From contig JBLIZO010000037.1 in NCBI GenBank assembly GCA_048859965.1, positions 1-64,000 of the forward strand: 64,000 bases of DNA, read 5' to 3'. This document shows, in pieces, positions 1 to 7,497 of this stretch (within the stretch, counting starts at the first letter, position 1; each line of letters starts with the position of its first letter). The position numbers and the translations under genes are program-made. The notes beneath the pieces were generated by a model. It did not search any database, was not told the origin of the DNA, and saw only the letters and a program-made list of their open reading frames with translations. Source of the DNA: Fluviibacter sp048859965. Its GTDB lineage: Bacteria; Pseudomonadota; Gammaproteobacteria; Burkholderiales; Rhodocyclaceae.

Positions 1-2
1 TT

Positions 3-311
3 AACCAGATTGCGATGTATCAGAACTATCGAAACGCAACAAAGATGTCCCCGAAATCCGGTGAGGTCTCCTGCATGTTCACCCCCAAAATATCTATGTT
101 TTCTCATGGGACCGATTCAATTACCAGAATCACCTATGAAATCACCCCTAACGCGGATGACACGGAAACAACTGTCAGGATGAAGATTTTGACGAACTGG
201 AAGGAGCCAAAGCCAGTAACCGACCCCGAAGTTTATTCCAAACGTTTCAAGAGCATTGGAGATCTCATCTTCATTGAAGCGATACCGCTTAGCCCGGCCG
301 TTCAAAATTGA
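3..311 (+). CDS. C-terminal part of an unidentified protein (cut by the window edge)
   Basis: The reading frame is open from the left edge to the TGA at 309-311, so the ATG at 15 need not be the start; this is probably the last ~102 codons of a longer gene. The visible part is polar, rich in Thr and Lys, and ends with a pattern (DPEVYSKRF...LIFIEAIPL) that looks like the tail of a secreted or lipoprotein-like protein. I do not recognise a domain. The sequence from 1 to about 570 is AT-richer than the rest of the window. The downstream 263 bases hold no gene that I can support. A short opposite-strand frame (117-305) is weaker. Confidence 0.55.
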   Translation, partial: NQIAMYQNYRNATKMSPKSGEVSCMFTPKISMFSHGTDSITRITYEITPNADDTETTVRMKILTNWKEPKPVTDPEVYSKRFKSIGDLIFIEAIPLSPAVQN

Positions 312-502
312 TGCACCTTCGCATAAAGGTAGCCGTATGACCGATACAAAAACCTAGCCCCTTACCTTACCCCCACCAAATGCTATCGATTTCGACCATG
401 GATGCTTTCTTTCCAATCAGTCGGCACTGACGCTGGAAATCTGTCGCCGTCTGGGGCTGTGATTTTCGTAGCTATCTGAATCAGATTGTTTTACACTGAT
501 CG

Positions 503-528
503 GACAGTTAACCTATTCGTCAACTGTC
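503..528. promoter_or_regulatory. Inverted repeat upstream of the cytochrome c gene
   Basis: GACAGTT (503-509) is repeated exactly as AACTGTC (522-528) around a 12-base centre. A weak promoter fits here: TTTACA at 490-495 and TATTCG at 514-519, 18 bases apart, which would put the repeat across the -10 region. No T-run follows, so it is not an ordinary terminator. It may be an operator for the cytochrome gene starting at 575; the regulator is unknown. Confidence 0.3.
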
Positions 529-574
529 AGAATTCATAGCAAGCTTCACTCATAAACCGATTAAGGAGACACAA

Positions 575-886
575 ATGAAAGCTCTGATCGCTATTACCGC
601 AGCCGCGGGCGCTCTGTTCGCCCAAAATGCCCTGGCCGCCGATCCGGCCAAACTGGCCCAGGCCAAGGGCTGCATGGCCTGTCACTCGATCGATAAAAAG
701 GTCGTTGGCCCTGCCTACAAGGATGTCGCCAAGAAGTATGCCGGCCAGGCAGATGCCGCCGACAAGCTGGCAACCAAGATCCAGAAGGGTGGTTCCGGCG
801 TTTGGGGTACCGTACCGATGCCGCCGAACAACGTGACCCCGGCCGAAGCCAAGGAACTGGCTACCTGGGTTCTGGCACAGAAGTAA
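575..886 (+). CDS. Periplasmic monohaem cytochrome c (class I, c551/c552 type)
   Basis: A 103-residue precursor. Residues 1-22 form a Sec signal peptide ending ALAA. The haem-binding motif CMACH is at residues 33-37, followed by VGPAY, and Met82 in the VPMPPN segment is the likely sixth (axial) ligand. This layout matches the small c551/c552 (cytochrome c8) family, which carries electrons in the periplasm to terminal oxidases or nitrite reductase. The start is supported by AAGGAG eight bases upstream. A strong hairpin terminator follows immediately, so it is probably monocistronic. Which oxidase or reductase it serves cannot be told from this window. Confidence 0.93.
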   Translation: MKALIAITAAAGALFAQNALAADPAKLAQAKGCMACHSIDKKVVGPAYKDVAKKYAGQADAADKLATKIQKGGSGVWGTVPMPPNNVTPAEAKELATWVLAQK

Positions 887-906
887 TCAGGGATACCCTG
901 AACCGA

Positions 907-934
907 AAACCGGCCTCACGGGGTCGGTTTTTTT
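907..934 (+). terminator. Rho-independent terminator after the cytochrome c gene
   Basis: AAACCGGCC (907-915) pairs with GGTCGGTTT (922-930), with one G-U pair and a six-base loop, and the run of T continues to 934. It separates the cytochrome gene from the transporter operon that starts at 969. Confidence 0.85.
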
Positions 935-968
935 ATGTAAAAATGGCAAAAAATTTCCGGAGCCCGCC

Positions 969-2150
969 ATGATCCACCGCCCACGCACTGCACTGTCGCT
1001 CTCTGCCCTCGCACTCACCGTGCTGACTCTGACGGCTTGCGGTAAAAAGGATGCGCCGCCAACTGCCAGCAACGAGGTGGTGATTACCATTGGTCACGCC
1101 GCGCCGCTCACCGGCCCGCAGGCGCATCTGGGCAAAGACAACGAAAACGGCGCCGTCATGGCCATTGATGAACTCAACAGCCGTGGCCTCACGATCGGCG
1201 GTAACAAGGTTAAATTCGTGCTGGTCTCCGAAGATGACCAGGCAGACCCGAAAGCCGGTACCACGGTCGCCCAGAAGTTCGTTGATCAGAAGGTCAACGG
1301 TGTCATCGGCCACCTGAACTCGGGCACCACCATCCCAGCCTCACGCATCTACTCGGATGCCGGTATCCCGCAGATCTCCGGCTCGGCCACCAACCCGACC
1401 TATACGCAGCAAGGTTTCAAGACCACTTTCCGCGTCTTCGCCAACGACATCCACCAGGGGCAGGCGTTGGCGCAGTTCGCCACCCAGACGCTGAAAGCCA
1501 AGACCATCGCCATCGTTGATGACCGCACTGCTTACGGCCAAGGCCTGGCCGACGAGTTCAGGAAAGCCGCCGAGGCTGCTGGCGCCAAGATCGTCGCTCA
1601 GGAATTTACCACCGACAAAGCCACCGACTTCAAAGCCATTCTGACCAAGATCAAGGCATCGAACCCCGACGTGCTGTTCTTCAGCGCCATGGATGCGCAA
1701 GGCGGCCCGGCACTCAAGCAGGCGCGCGAACTCGGCCTCAAGTCGGCCTTTCTGATTGGCGATGGTGGCTGCACACCGGAATTCATCAAGCTGGCCGGCA
1801 ATGCAGCCGAAGGCCAGTACTGCTCGCTACCGGGCGTACCGCTGGAAAAGATGCCGGGCGGCACCGTCTTCAAAGAGAAGTACAAACAACGCTTTAACCA
1901 GCAGATTCAGCTTTACGCACCCTATGTCTACGACGCGGTCATGGTGATGGCCGATTCGATGCAACGCGCCAACTCGGCCGAGCCCGTCAAATATCTGCCC
2001 GAAGTTGGCAAGACCCAGTACCAGGGTGTCACCGCCAAAATCGCCTTTGACGCCAAGGGCGATCTGGCGACCCCTGCTGTCTCGATTTATCAGGACAAGG
2101 GTGGCAACTGGGCCTTTGTCGAGACCATTACGGCCGCAACGGCCAAATAA
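969..2150 (+). CDS. livJ: Branched-chain amino acid ABC transporter, substrate-binding lipoprotein
   Basis: A 393-residue LivJ/LivK-type periplasmic binding protein. The N-terminus is a lipoprotein signal with lipobox LTAC, Cys24 being the likely lipidated residue. The two-lobed Leu/Ile/Val-binding fold (peripla_BP_6 family) is shown by IGHAAPLTGPQAHLGKDNENG at the start of lobe 1 and by the GVIGHLNSG and YAPYVYDAVM stretches. It delivers the ligand to the LivHM permease encoded downstream. The ligand could be Leu/Ile/Val, another amino acid, or an aromatic or urea-like compound, because this family is broad. CCGGAG precedes the ATG. A strong terminator lies between this gene and livH. Confidence 0.9.
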   Translation: MIHRPRTALSLSALALTVLTLTACGKKDAPPTASNEVVITIGHAAPLTGPQAHLGKDNENGAVMAIDELNSRGLTIGGNKVKFVLVSEDDQADPKAGTTVAQKFVDQKVNGVIGHLNSGTTIPASRIYSDAGIPQISGSATNPTYTQQGFKTTFRVFANDIHQGQALAQFATQTLKAKTIAIVDDRTAYGQGLADEFRKAAEAAGAKIVAQEFTTDKATDFKAILTKIKASNPDVLFFSAMDAQGGPALKQARELGLKSAFLIGDGGCTPEFIKLAGNAAEGQYCSLPGVPLEKMPGGTVFKEKYKQRFNQQIQLYAPYVYDAVMVMADSMQRANSAEPVKYLPEVGKTQYQGVTAKIAFDAKGDLATPAVSIYQDKGGNWAFVETITAATAK

Positions 2151-2166
2151 ACAGGTCCACACGCTG

Positions 2167-2196
2167 ATTGCCCGACCTCTGGTCGGGCAATTTTTT
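2167..2196 (+). terminator. Strong hairpin terminator inside the liv operon
   Basis: ATTGCCCGACC (2167-2177) is perfectly repeated as GGTCGGGCAAT (2181-2191) around a three-base loop and followed by TTTTTT. It ends only five bases before the livH start codon at 2202. It probably lets most transcripts stop after the binding protein, giving an excess of binding protein over permease. Confidence 0.85.
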
Positions 2197-2201
2197 GAAC
2201 C

Positions 2202-3125
2202 ATGGATATCTTCCTCCAACAGATCATCAACGGGCTGGTCCTCGGCAGCATCTATGCACTGGTTGCATTGGGCTACACCATGGTCTACGGCATCCTCGGG
2301 CTGATTAACTTCGCCCATGGCGAAGTCGTTATGGTCGGCGCACTGATCTGCTACAGCGTGATGACGGCGCTGCTGCCGACCGGCCTGCCGCCCGTGCTGC
2401 TGGCCCTGGTCGCCGTTCTTATTGCCGCCCCCGCCTGCATGGGACTGGCCTGGGCCATTGAACGCTATGCCTATCGACCGCTGCGCCATGCGCCCAAACT
2501 GGCGCCGCTCATCAGTGCGATCGGTGTATCGATCCTGCTGCAGAATCTGGCCATGATGATCTGGGGCCGGAGCTATCACGCCTTCCCGGATATTCTGCCT
2601 GCTATCACTTACGATATTGGCGGCGCACATCTCAGCCTGCTGCAGGCGGTCACGATTGCACTGGCCGCAATCACCATGGCCGTGCTGGCGTGGATGATTC
2701 AACGCACCTCGCTGGGGCAAGCCATGCGCGCCACTGCCGAAAACCCGGCCATTGCCGAACTCATGGGTATTCCGGTCAACCGCATCATTACTCTCACTTT
2801 CGTCATCGGCGCGGCGCTCGCCGCGCTGGCGGGGCTGATGGTCGGCGCCAACTATTCCGTCGCCCACTACTACATGGGTTTCATGCTCGGCCTTAAAGCC
2901 TTTACAGCGGCCGTGCTCGGCGGTATCGGCAATATCACGGGCGCCATGCTCGGCGGTCTGCTGCTCGGCCTGATCGAATCGCTGGGCGCCGGTTATATCG
3001 AAGACCTGACTGGCGGCTTCCTCGGTTCACACTATCAGGATATCTTCGCCTTCCTCGTGCTGATCGGCGTGCTGGTGTTCCGTCCTGGCGGCCTCATGGG
3101 CGAACGCGTTTCGGAGCGTGCCTGA
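2202..3125 (+). CDS. livH: Branched-chain amino acid ABC transporter permease LivH
   Basis: A 307-residue inner-membrane permease with about eight hydrophobic segments. It starts MDIFLQQIINGLVLGSIYAL and carries the GYTMVYGILGLINFAHGE motif near the N-terminus that is diagnostic for LivH. The EAA-like loop precedes GLKAFTAAVLGGIGNITGA (residues ~230-248), which contacts the ATPase. It pairs with LivM to form the channel. The start sits directly behind the intra-operon terminator, so the Shine-Dalgarno region is poor (the T-run occupies it). livM follows after three bases. Confidence 0.95.
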   Translation: MDIFLQQIINGLVLGSIYALVALGYTMVYGILGLINFAHGEVVMVGALICYSVMTALLPTGLPPVLLALVAVLIAAPACMGLAWAIERYAYRPLRHAPKLAPLISAIGVSILLQNLAMMIWGRSYHAFPDILPAITYDIGGAHLSLLQAVTIALAAITMAVLAWMIQRTSLGQAMRATAENPAIAELMGIPVNRIITLTFVIGAALAALAGLMVGANYSVAHYYMGFMLGLKAFTAAVLGGIGNITGAMLGGLLLGLIESLGAGYIEDLTGGFLGSHYQDIFAFLVLIGVLVFRPGGLMGERVSERA

Positions 3126-3128
3126 TTC

Positions 3129-4265
3129 ATGAAAATGACCGCCCGCTTCCTCGCCCGCCTGACGCGGCATCCGAACACCGACCGAACGCACTGGCTCGTC
3201 TGGGCACTACTCGGCTTGCTGCTCGCCGCCATGCCCTGGATCGTCACTGCCGGTTTCGGCAATACCTGGCTGCGTATTCTGAATTTCGCACTGCTCTATG
3301 TGATGCTGGCGCTCGGTCTCAACATCGTGGTCGGTTTCGCCGGTCTGCTTGATATGGGCTACATCGCTTTCTACGCGGTGGGTGCTTATCTCTGGGCGCT
3401 GCTGGCCAGCCCGCAATTCGGGTTGCACTGGCCGATGTGGGCGATCCTGCCGCTGGGTGCCGCTGTCGCAGGTTTGTTCGGCGTGCTACTCGGTGCACCG
3501 ACCTTGAAATTGCGCGGCGACTATCTCGCCATCGTCACACTGGGGTTTGGTGAGATCATCCGCATTTTCCTCAATAACCTCAACGCACCACTCAATATCA
3601 CCAACGGTCCGCAGGGGATTTCGGCCATTGATCCCGTCCACTTCGGCAGCATGAATCTTGCCCGCCCGATTGACCTGGGACTGTTCACGCTGCCACCGCT
3701 GGTGAGCTACTACTATCTGTTTCTCGCCGCCGCACTGATCATCATCGCCATCGCGCTCCGCCTGGAACGCTCCCGCGTTGGTCGCGCCTGGGCCGCCATT
3801 CGTGAAGATGAAGTTGCCGCCCGCGCTTGCGGCATCAACACCCGCAACGTGAAACTGCTCGCCTTCGCTATGGGTGCGACCTTCGGCGGTGTGGCCGGTG
3901 GCCTGTTCGCCGGTTTCCAGCAATTCGTCAGCCCCGAATCCTTCGGCCTGCTTGAATCCGTCATGGTGCTGTGCATGGTCGTACTCGGTGGCATGGGCCA
4001 CATTCCCGGCGTCATCTTCGGCGCGTTGCTGCTCACGCTGCTGCCGGAGTTTTTCCGCCACATCGCCGGGCCGCTGCAACAAAACCTGTTCGGCAGCGTG
4101 CTGGTCGATCCGGAAAGTCTGCGCATGCTGCTCTTCGGGCTGTCGCTGGTCCTCGTCATGCGTTACCGCCCGAGCGGCCTCTGGCCATCGCCGCAACGTC
4201 AACGTGAAATCGATGACGTACAAAAAACCGATGCGCCGGCCGATATACCGGTCAGCCCGATGTGA
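3129..4265 (+). CDS. livM: Branched-chain amino acid ABC transporter permease LivM
   Basis: A 378-residue permease, second half of the LivHM channel. The LivM signature runs LNIVVGFAGLLDMGYIAFYA, followed by a series of membrane segments and the ATPase-coupling loop near GINTRNVKLLAFAMGA and VLCMVVLGGMGHIPG. A charged cytoplasmic tail (roughly residues 350-378) extends past the last membrane segment. It begins three bases after livH, and livG begins ten bases after its stop, so the four transporter genes are one transcription unit. Confidence 0.94.
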   Translation: MKMTARFLARLTRHPNTDRTHWLVWALLGLLLAAMPWIVTAGFGNTWLRILNFALLYVMLALGLNIVVGFAGLLDMGYIAFYAVGAYLWALLASPQFGLHWPMWAILPLGAAVAGLFGVLLGAPTLKLRGDYLAIVTLGFGEIIRIFLNNLNAPLNITNGPQGISAIDPVHFGSMNLARPIDLGLFTLPPLVSYYYLFLAAALIIIAIALRLERSRVGRAWAAIREDEVAARACGINTRNVKLLAFAMGATFGGVAGGLFAGFQQFVSPESFGLLESVMVLCMVVLGGMGHIPGVIFGALLLTLLPEFFRHIAGPLQQNLFGSVLVDPESLRMLLFGLSLVLVMRYRPSGLWPSPQRQREIDDVQKTDAPADIPVSPM

Positions 4266-4275
4266 GGCCGCAACG

Positions 4276-5052
4276 ATGACTGCCCACACCCTGCTGCGCG
4301 CATCCAACATCAGCAAAGCCTTCGGCGGCGTCCAGGCCCTCAAGGAGGTCTCGCTGACGCTGAACCGTGGCGAAATCTACGGTCTGATCGGCCCCAACGG
4401 CGCCGGCAAGACGACGTTCTTCAACTGCCTCACCGGCCTTTATGTGCCTGACAGCGGCGCGTTCACCTTCGATGGCGCACCGCTCATCAGCAACGCGCCG
4501 GATAAAACCGTGCGCCAGGGCATTGCCCGTACTTTTCAGAATATTCGCCTGTTCGCCAACATGACGACGCTGGAAAATGTCATGGTCGGACGGCACGCAC
4601 GCCTGCGCAGCAATATTCTCAGCGACATTCTGCGCACCCCCTTCAATCGCCGCGAAGAACAGGCGACCGAAGACCAGGCGTTGCAGCTCATGCGCTACGT
4701 CGGCATCGCCCACCGCGCGCACGATCTGGCCAAGCATTTGTCTTACGGGGATCAGCGCCGCCTGGAAATTGCCCGCGCCCTGGCCACACATCCGAAACTG
4801 CTGTGCCTGGATGAACCGGCCGCCGGCATGAACGCCAGCGAAACTGCCGGGCTGCGCCAGCTCATCGAAGCGATCCGTGCCGACGGTATCAGCGTGTTAC
4901 TCATCGAACACGACGTGCAACTGGTCATGGGGCTGTGCGATCGTGTTGCCGTGCTCGACTACGGCGAACTGATCTGTGAAAACGTACCGGGCATTGTGCA
5001 ACAGCACCCCCGCGTCATCGAAGCCTATCTGGGGAGCGGCGCTCATGCTTGA
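4276..5052 (+). CDS. livG: Branched-chain amino acid ABC transporter ATPase LivG
   Basis: A 258-residue ATPase. Walker A is GPNGAGKTT (residues 39-47), the Q-loop lies in ARTFQNIRLF, the ABC signature is LSYGDQRR, Walker B is LLCLDEPAAGM and the switch His is in LLIEHDVQLVM. The LSYGDQRR variant and the C-terminal AYLG ending are usual for LivG. The ATG at 4276 is chosen because it starts the conserved MTxxxLLRxxNISKxFGG region; the longer open frame upstream overlaps livM and is not conserved-looking. The gene overlaps livF by eight bases. Confidence 0.94.
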   Translation: MTAHTLLRASNISKAFGGVQALKEVSLTLNRGEIYGLIGPNGAGKTTFFNCLTGLYVPDSGAFTFDGAPLISNAPDKTVRQGIARTFQNIRLFANMTTLENVMVGRHARLRSNILSDILRTPFNRREEQATEDQALQLMRYVGIAHRAHDLAKHLSYGDQRRLEIARALATHPKLLCLDEPAAGMNASETAGLRQLIEAIRADGISVLLIEHDVQLVMGLCDRVAVLDYGELICENVPGIVQQHPRVIEAYLGSGAHA

Positions 5053-5776
5053 GGTCCGTGATCTGCGCCTTCACTACGGCGGCATACAGGCCGTTAAAGG
5101 CATCAGCTTTGATGTCGCCCAGGGCGAGCTGGTCGCGCTCATCGGCGCCAACGGCGCCGGCAAGACCTCAACACTTAAAGCACTCGCCCGAATGTTGCCG
5201 CAGGCCACCGGCCGGGTGCACCTTAAACCGAATGAGATGCCCGCCGTTGACCTGATGCGTCTACCCGCCCACGAACTGGTCGCTCAGGGTGTAGCGTTGG
5301 TGCCGGAAGGCCGTGGCGTCTTTGCGCGACAGACCGTACTGGAGAACCTTAAACTCGGCGCGTTCCGGGTTCAGGATCGTGCACTCGTCAACCAACGACT
5401 CGACGACCTGCTTGCCCGTCTACCGCGTTTAAAGGAACGCGCATCTCAACTCGCTGGCACACTCTCCGGCGGCGAACAACAGATGCTGGCCATCGCCCGC
5501 GCCCTGATGTCCGCACCCCAACTACTGCTGCTCGATGAACCCTCGATGGGCCTGGCGCCGATCATGGTCGATCGTATCTTCGAGTTGATCACCAGCGCCC
5601 GTGACAGCGGTGTCAGCATCCTGCTCGTCGAACAAAACGCACGGCTGGCACTCAAGATCAGCAGCCGCGCCTATGTCCTCGAATCCGGCCATATCACGCT
5701 ATCGGGCGAATCGGCCGCGTTGTTGCAGGATGATCGTGTGCGCGCGGCCTACCTGGGTGAAGCCGTCAACGGATGA
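5045..5776 (+). CDS. livF: Branched-chain amino acid ABC transporter ATPase LivF
   Basis: A 243-residue second ATPase of the transporter. It has Walker A GANGAGKTS, signature LSGGEQQML, Walker B LLLLDEPSMGLAP and a switch His replaced by Gln-Asn in LLVEQNARLAL, which is normal for LivF. The start ATG at 5045 lies inside the end of livG, which indicates translational coupling. It is the last gene of the operon and converges on the Na/phosphate cotransporter-like gene at 5826. I see no clear terminator in the 49 bases between them. Confidence 0.94.
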   Translation: MLEVRDLRLHYGGIQAVKGISFDVAQGELVALIGANGAGKTSTLKALARMLPQATGRVHLKPNEMPAVDLMRLPAHELVAQGVALVPEGRGVFARQTVLENLKLGAFRVQDRALVNQRLDDLLARLPRLKERASQLAGTLSGGEQQMLAIARALMSAPQLLLLDEPSMGLAPIMVDRIFELITSARDSGVSILLVEQNARLALKISSRAYVLESGHITLSGESAALLQDDRVRAAYLGEAVNG

Positions 5777-5825
5777 TCGGGCTCGCGCCAGCAAACCTGA
5801 TCAGGCGCAACGCGCATCGGATCGG

Positions 5826-7397
5826 TTAATCGCCGGCCGCCGCCCGCAAGGAGTCCACCAGACGCCAGGAATGATGGAGCGCGTGACCCGCCGATAGCAG
5901 CGTCTCCATTTTCTCGGCCGCCGCAGCAGTGGATAGCTTCTGCAAGGCGACCGACGCCAGAATTTCTTGCCGGCCGAGCTTGCGATCCGCTTCAAGCTGC
6001 GCCGATGCCTGCGCCACCGCGCTGACGATGTCGTCTGCGACCGGGATTGATGGTGCCTTCGTCGCATCGAGCCATGCCGACAACGCCCGGGCGCCAGCAC
6101 CAAAGCTGTCCGGCGCCTCTGATACGGTTATTTTCGCCGCTCCCTGGGCCAGATGATCGTCAAGGCTTTTCAGATGATCGACGGCATGGCACAAACGAAC
6201 GAGACGCGGCTCCATGGCCCCGAGATCCAGAGTCTCCAGCGACATTGATTCCAGGAAATGGTTGATCTGGCGCACGGCCTCATCTTCGCGTTGATACGCG
6301 ACCCGCTCTCCGGCGAGCCGCCGCGTGGCGACATCGATCATCTTGCGCGCAATATCCAGCGTTGCGCGCCAGGCAGACTCCAGCGCTACAGCACCACCCG
6401 CGTTCGCCAGCGAGGGCTCCAGGCGGGCGACCGCGTTGTCGGCTCCGCGGCCTGAAATCTGCTCGATAAAACGCGCAAACTTATCGAGCCAGGGGAAAAA
6501 GACCACGACCCCCATCAATTTGAAGAGGCTGCTGAAAGCAGCCAATGCGAAAACATGGTCAGCATCATCCATCCCGGAAACGGCCCATACCGCCGCATCG
6601 GCCAGAGGCTGGAGCAGGATCATGCCGAGTACGCCGACAATCAGGCTAAAGATAACGTGTGCCAGCGCTGCTCGCCGCACGGCGAGACCACCGCCCATCG
6701 CCCCCAACGCGGCACTGGTTGCCGCCGTTCCAATGCTTTGCCCGACGATCATTGCGCAGGCCTGATGAAAGTCCAGATTACCCAGGTGTAATGCGACGAG
6801 CGTCGCGGCGGCAGCGGCGCTCGAACTCTGCATGACAATTGTCATCACCATACCGAGACCGGCCAGGATCACATAGGCAAACCAGCCTTCGCCGACAAAA
6901 GACTCGATATTCCAGGAGACGCTGCCCATGCCTCGCTGCAGATAATCCAGGCCAATAAAAATCAGGCCGAAACCGGCCAGAATGGCCCCCAGGGCGCGGG
7001 GACGGCCCTTCGCCATCAGCCACAGAAATGCGCCAACGCCGACAATGGGCATGGCAAACGCGGCAATTTGCACGCGAAAGCCGAAAAACGCGACGATCCA
7101 CGGTGTCGTCGATGTTCCGAAGGTGGCACCGATCAACACACCGATGGCTTGAGAAAAGCTGACAAGGCCCGCGCTGACGAAACCGATCACCGTGAGCACG
7201 GTTGCGCTGGACGATTGGATGAGCGCCGTGAAAATGGCGCCGAACACAATGGCGCTGAACCGCCCACGAACAAGGGTTTGCAATGCCCGGCGTAGCGAGT
7301 CGCCGGCAAAGCTTTTCAAACCTTCAGTCAGGTGATGGATGCCCAGCAAAAAGAGCCCAAGGCCACCAAAAATTATCGCGACTTCTGACGCATCCAT
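5826..7397 (-). CDS. Na/Pi cotransporter family protein (NptA/YjbB-like) with PhoU-like tail
   Basis: A 523-residue membrane protein. Two copies of the Na_Pi_cotrans repeat are visible, each with the QSSSA signature (ALIQSSSATVL and MQSSSAAAAAT), preceded by GLGLFLLGIHHLTEGLK. The soluble C-terminal half (about residue 330 on) is helical and resembles PhoU. Such proteins are linked to sodium-driven phosphate movement, often efflux. The start at 7397 (MDASEVAII) is preferred over the frame extension to 7442 because AGGGTGAG lies just upstream and the longer form would run into the divergent promoter region. It is divergent from the P-type ATPase. Confidence 0.85.
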   Translation of the reverse strand: MDASEVAIIFGGLGLFLLGIHHLTEGLKSFAGDSLRRALQTLVRGRFSAIVFGAIFTALIQSSSATVLTVIGFVSAGLVSFSQAIGVLIGATFGTSTTPWIVAFFGFRVQIAAFAMPIVGVGAFLWLMAKGRPRALGAILAGFGLIFIGLDYLQRGMGSVSWNIESFVGEGWFAYVILAGLGMVMTIVMQSSSAAAAATLVALHLGNLDFHQACAMIVGQSIGTAATSAALGAMGGGLAVRRAALAHVIFSLIVGVLGMILLQPLADAAVWAVSGMDDADHVFALAAFSSLFKLMGVVVFFPWLDKFARFIEQISGRGADNAVARLEPSLANAGGAVALESAWRATLDIARKMIDVATRRLAGERVAYQREDEAVRQINHFLESMSLETLDLGAMEPRLVRLCHAVDHLKSLDDHLAQGAAKITVSEAPDSFGAGARALSAWLDATKAPSIPVADDIVSAVAQASAQLEADRKLGRQEILASVALQKLSTAAAAEKMETLLSAGHALHHSWRLVDSLRAAAGD

Positions 7398-7413
7398 TGA
7401 GCTCACCCTATAT

Positions 7414-7443
7414 GATGCCAACGCGTTTTTGTGTCGTGGCATC
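7414..7443. promoter_or_regulatory. Inverted repeat in the divergent cotransporter / P-type ATPase promoter region
   Basis: GATGCCA (7414-7420) is matched exactly by TGGCATC (7437-7443) around a 16-base centre. It sits in the 100 bases between two divergent ion-transport genes (starts at 7397 and 7498), where one regulator could act on both. No T-run follows on either strand. I do not recognise the motif. Confidence 0.4.
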
Positions 7444-7497
7444 TTTACCTATTCTCAATGCTCCGTCAAGATAGATGAACGCCGGAGGAATAGACAG

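Noticed and set aside
1827..4343. Long minus-strand frames opposite livJ, livH and livM
   Set aside because: The opposite strand encodes intact, recognisable transporter genes in an operon; the antisense frames have no motifs.
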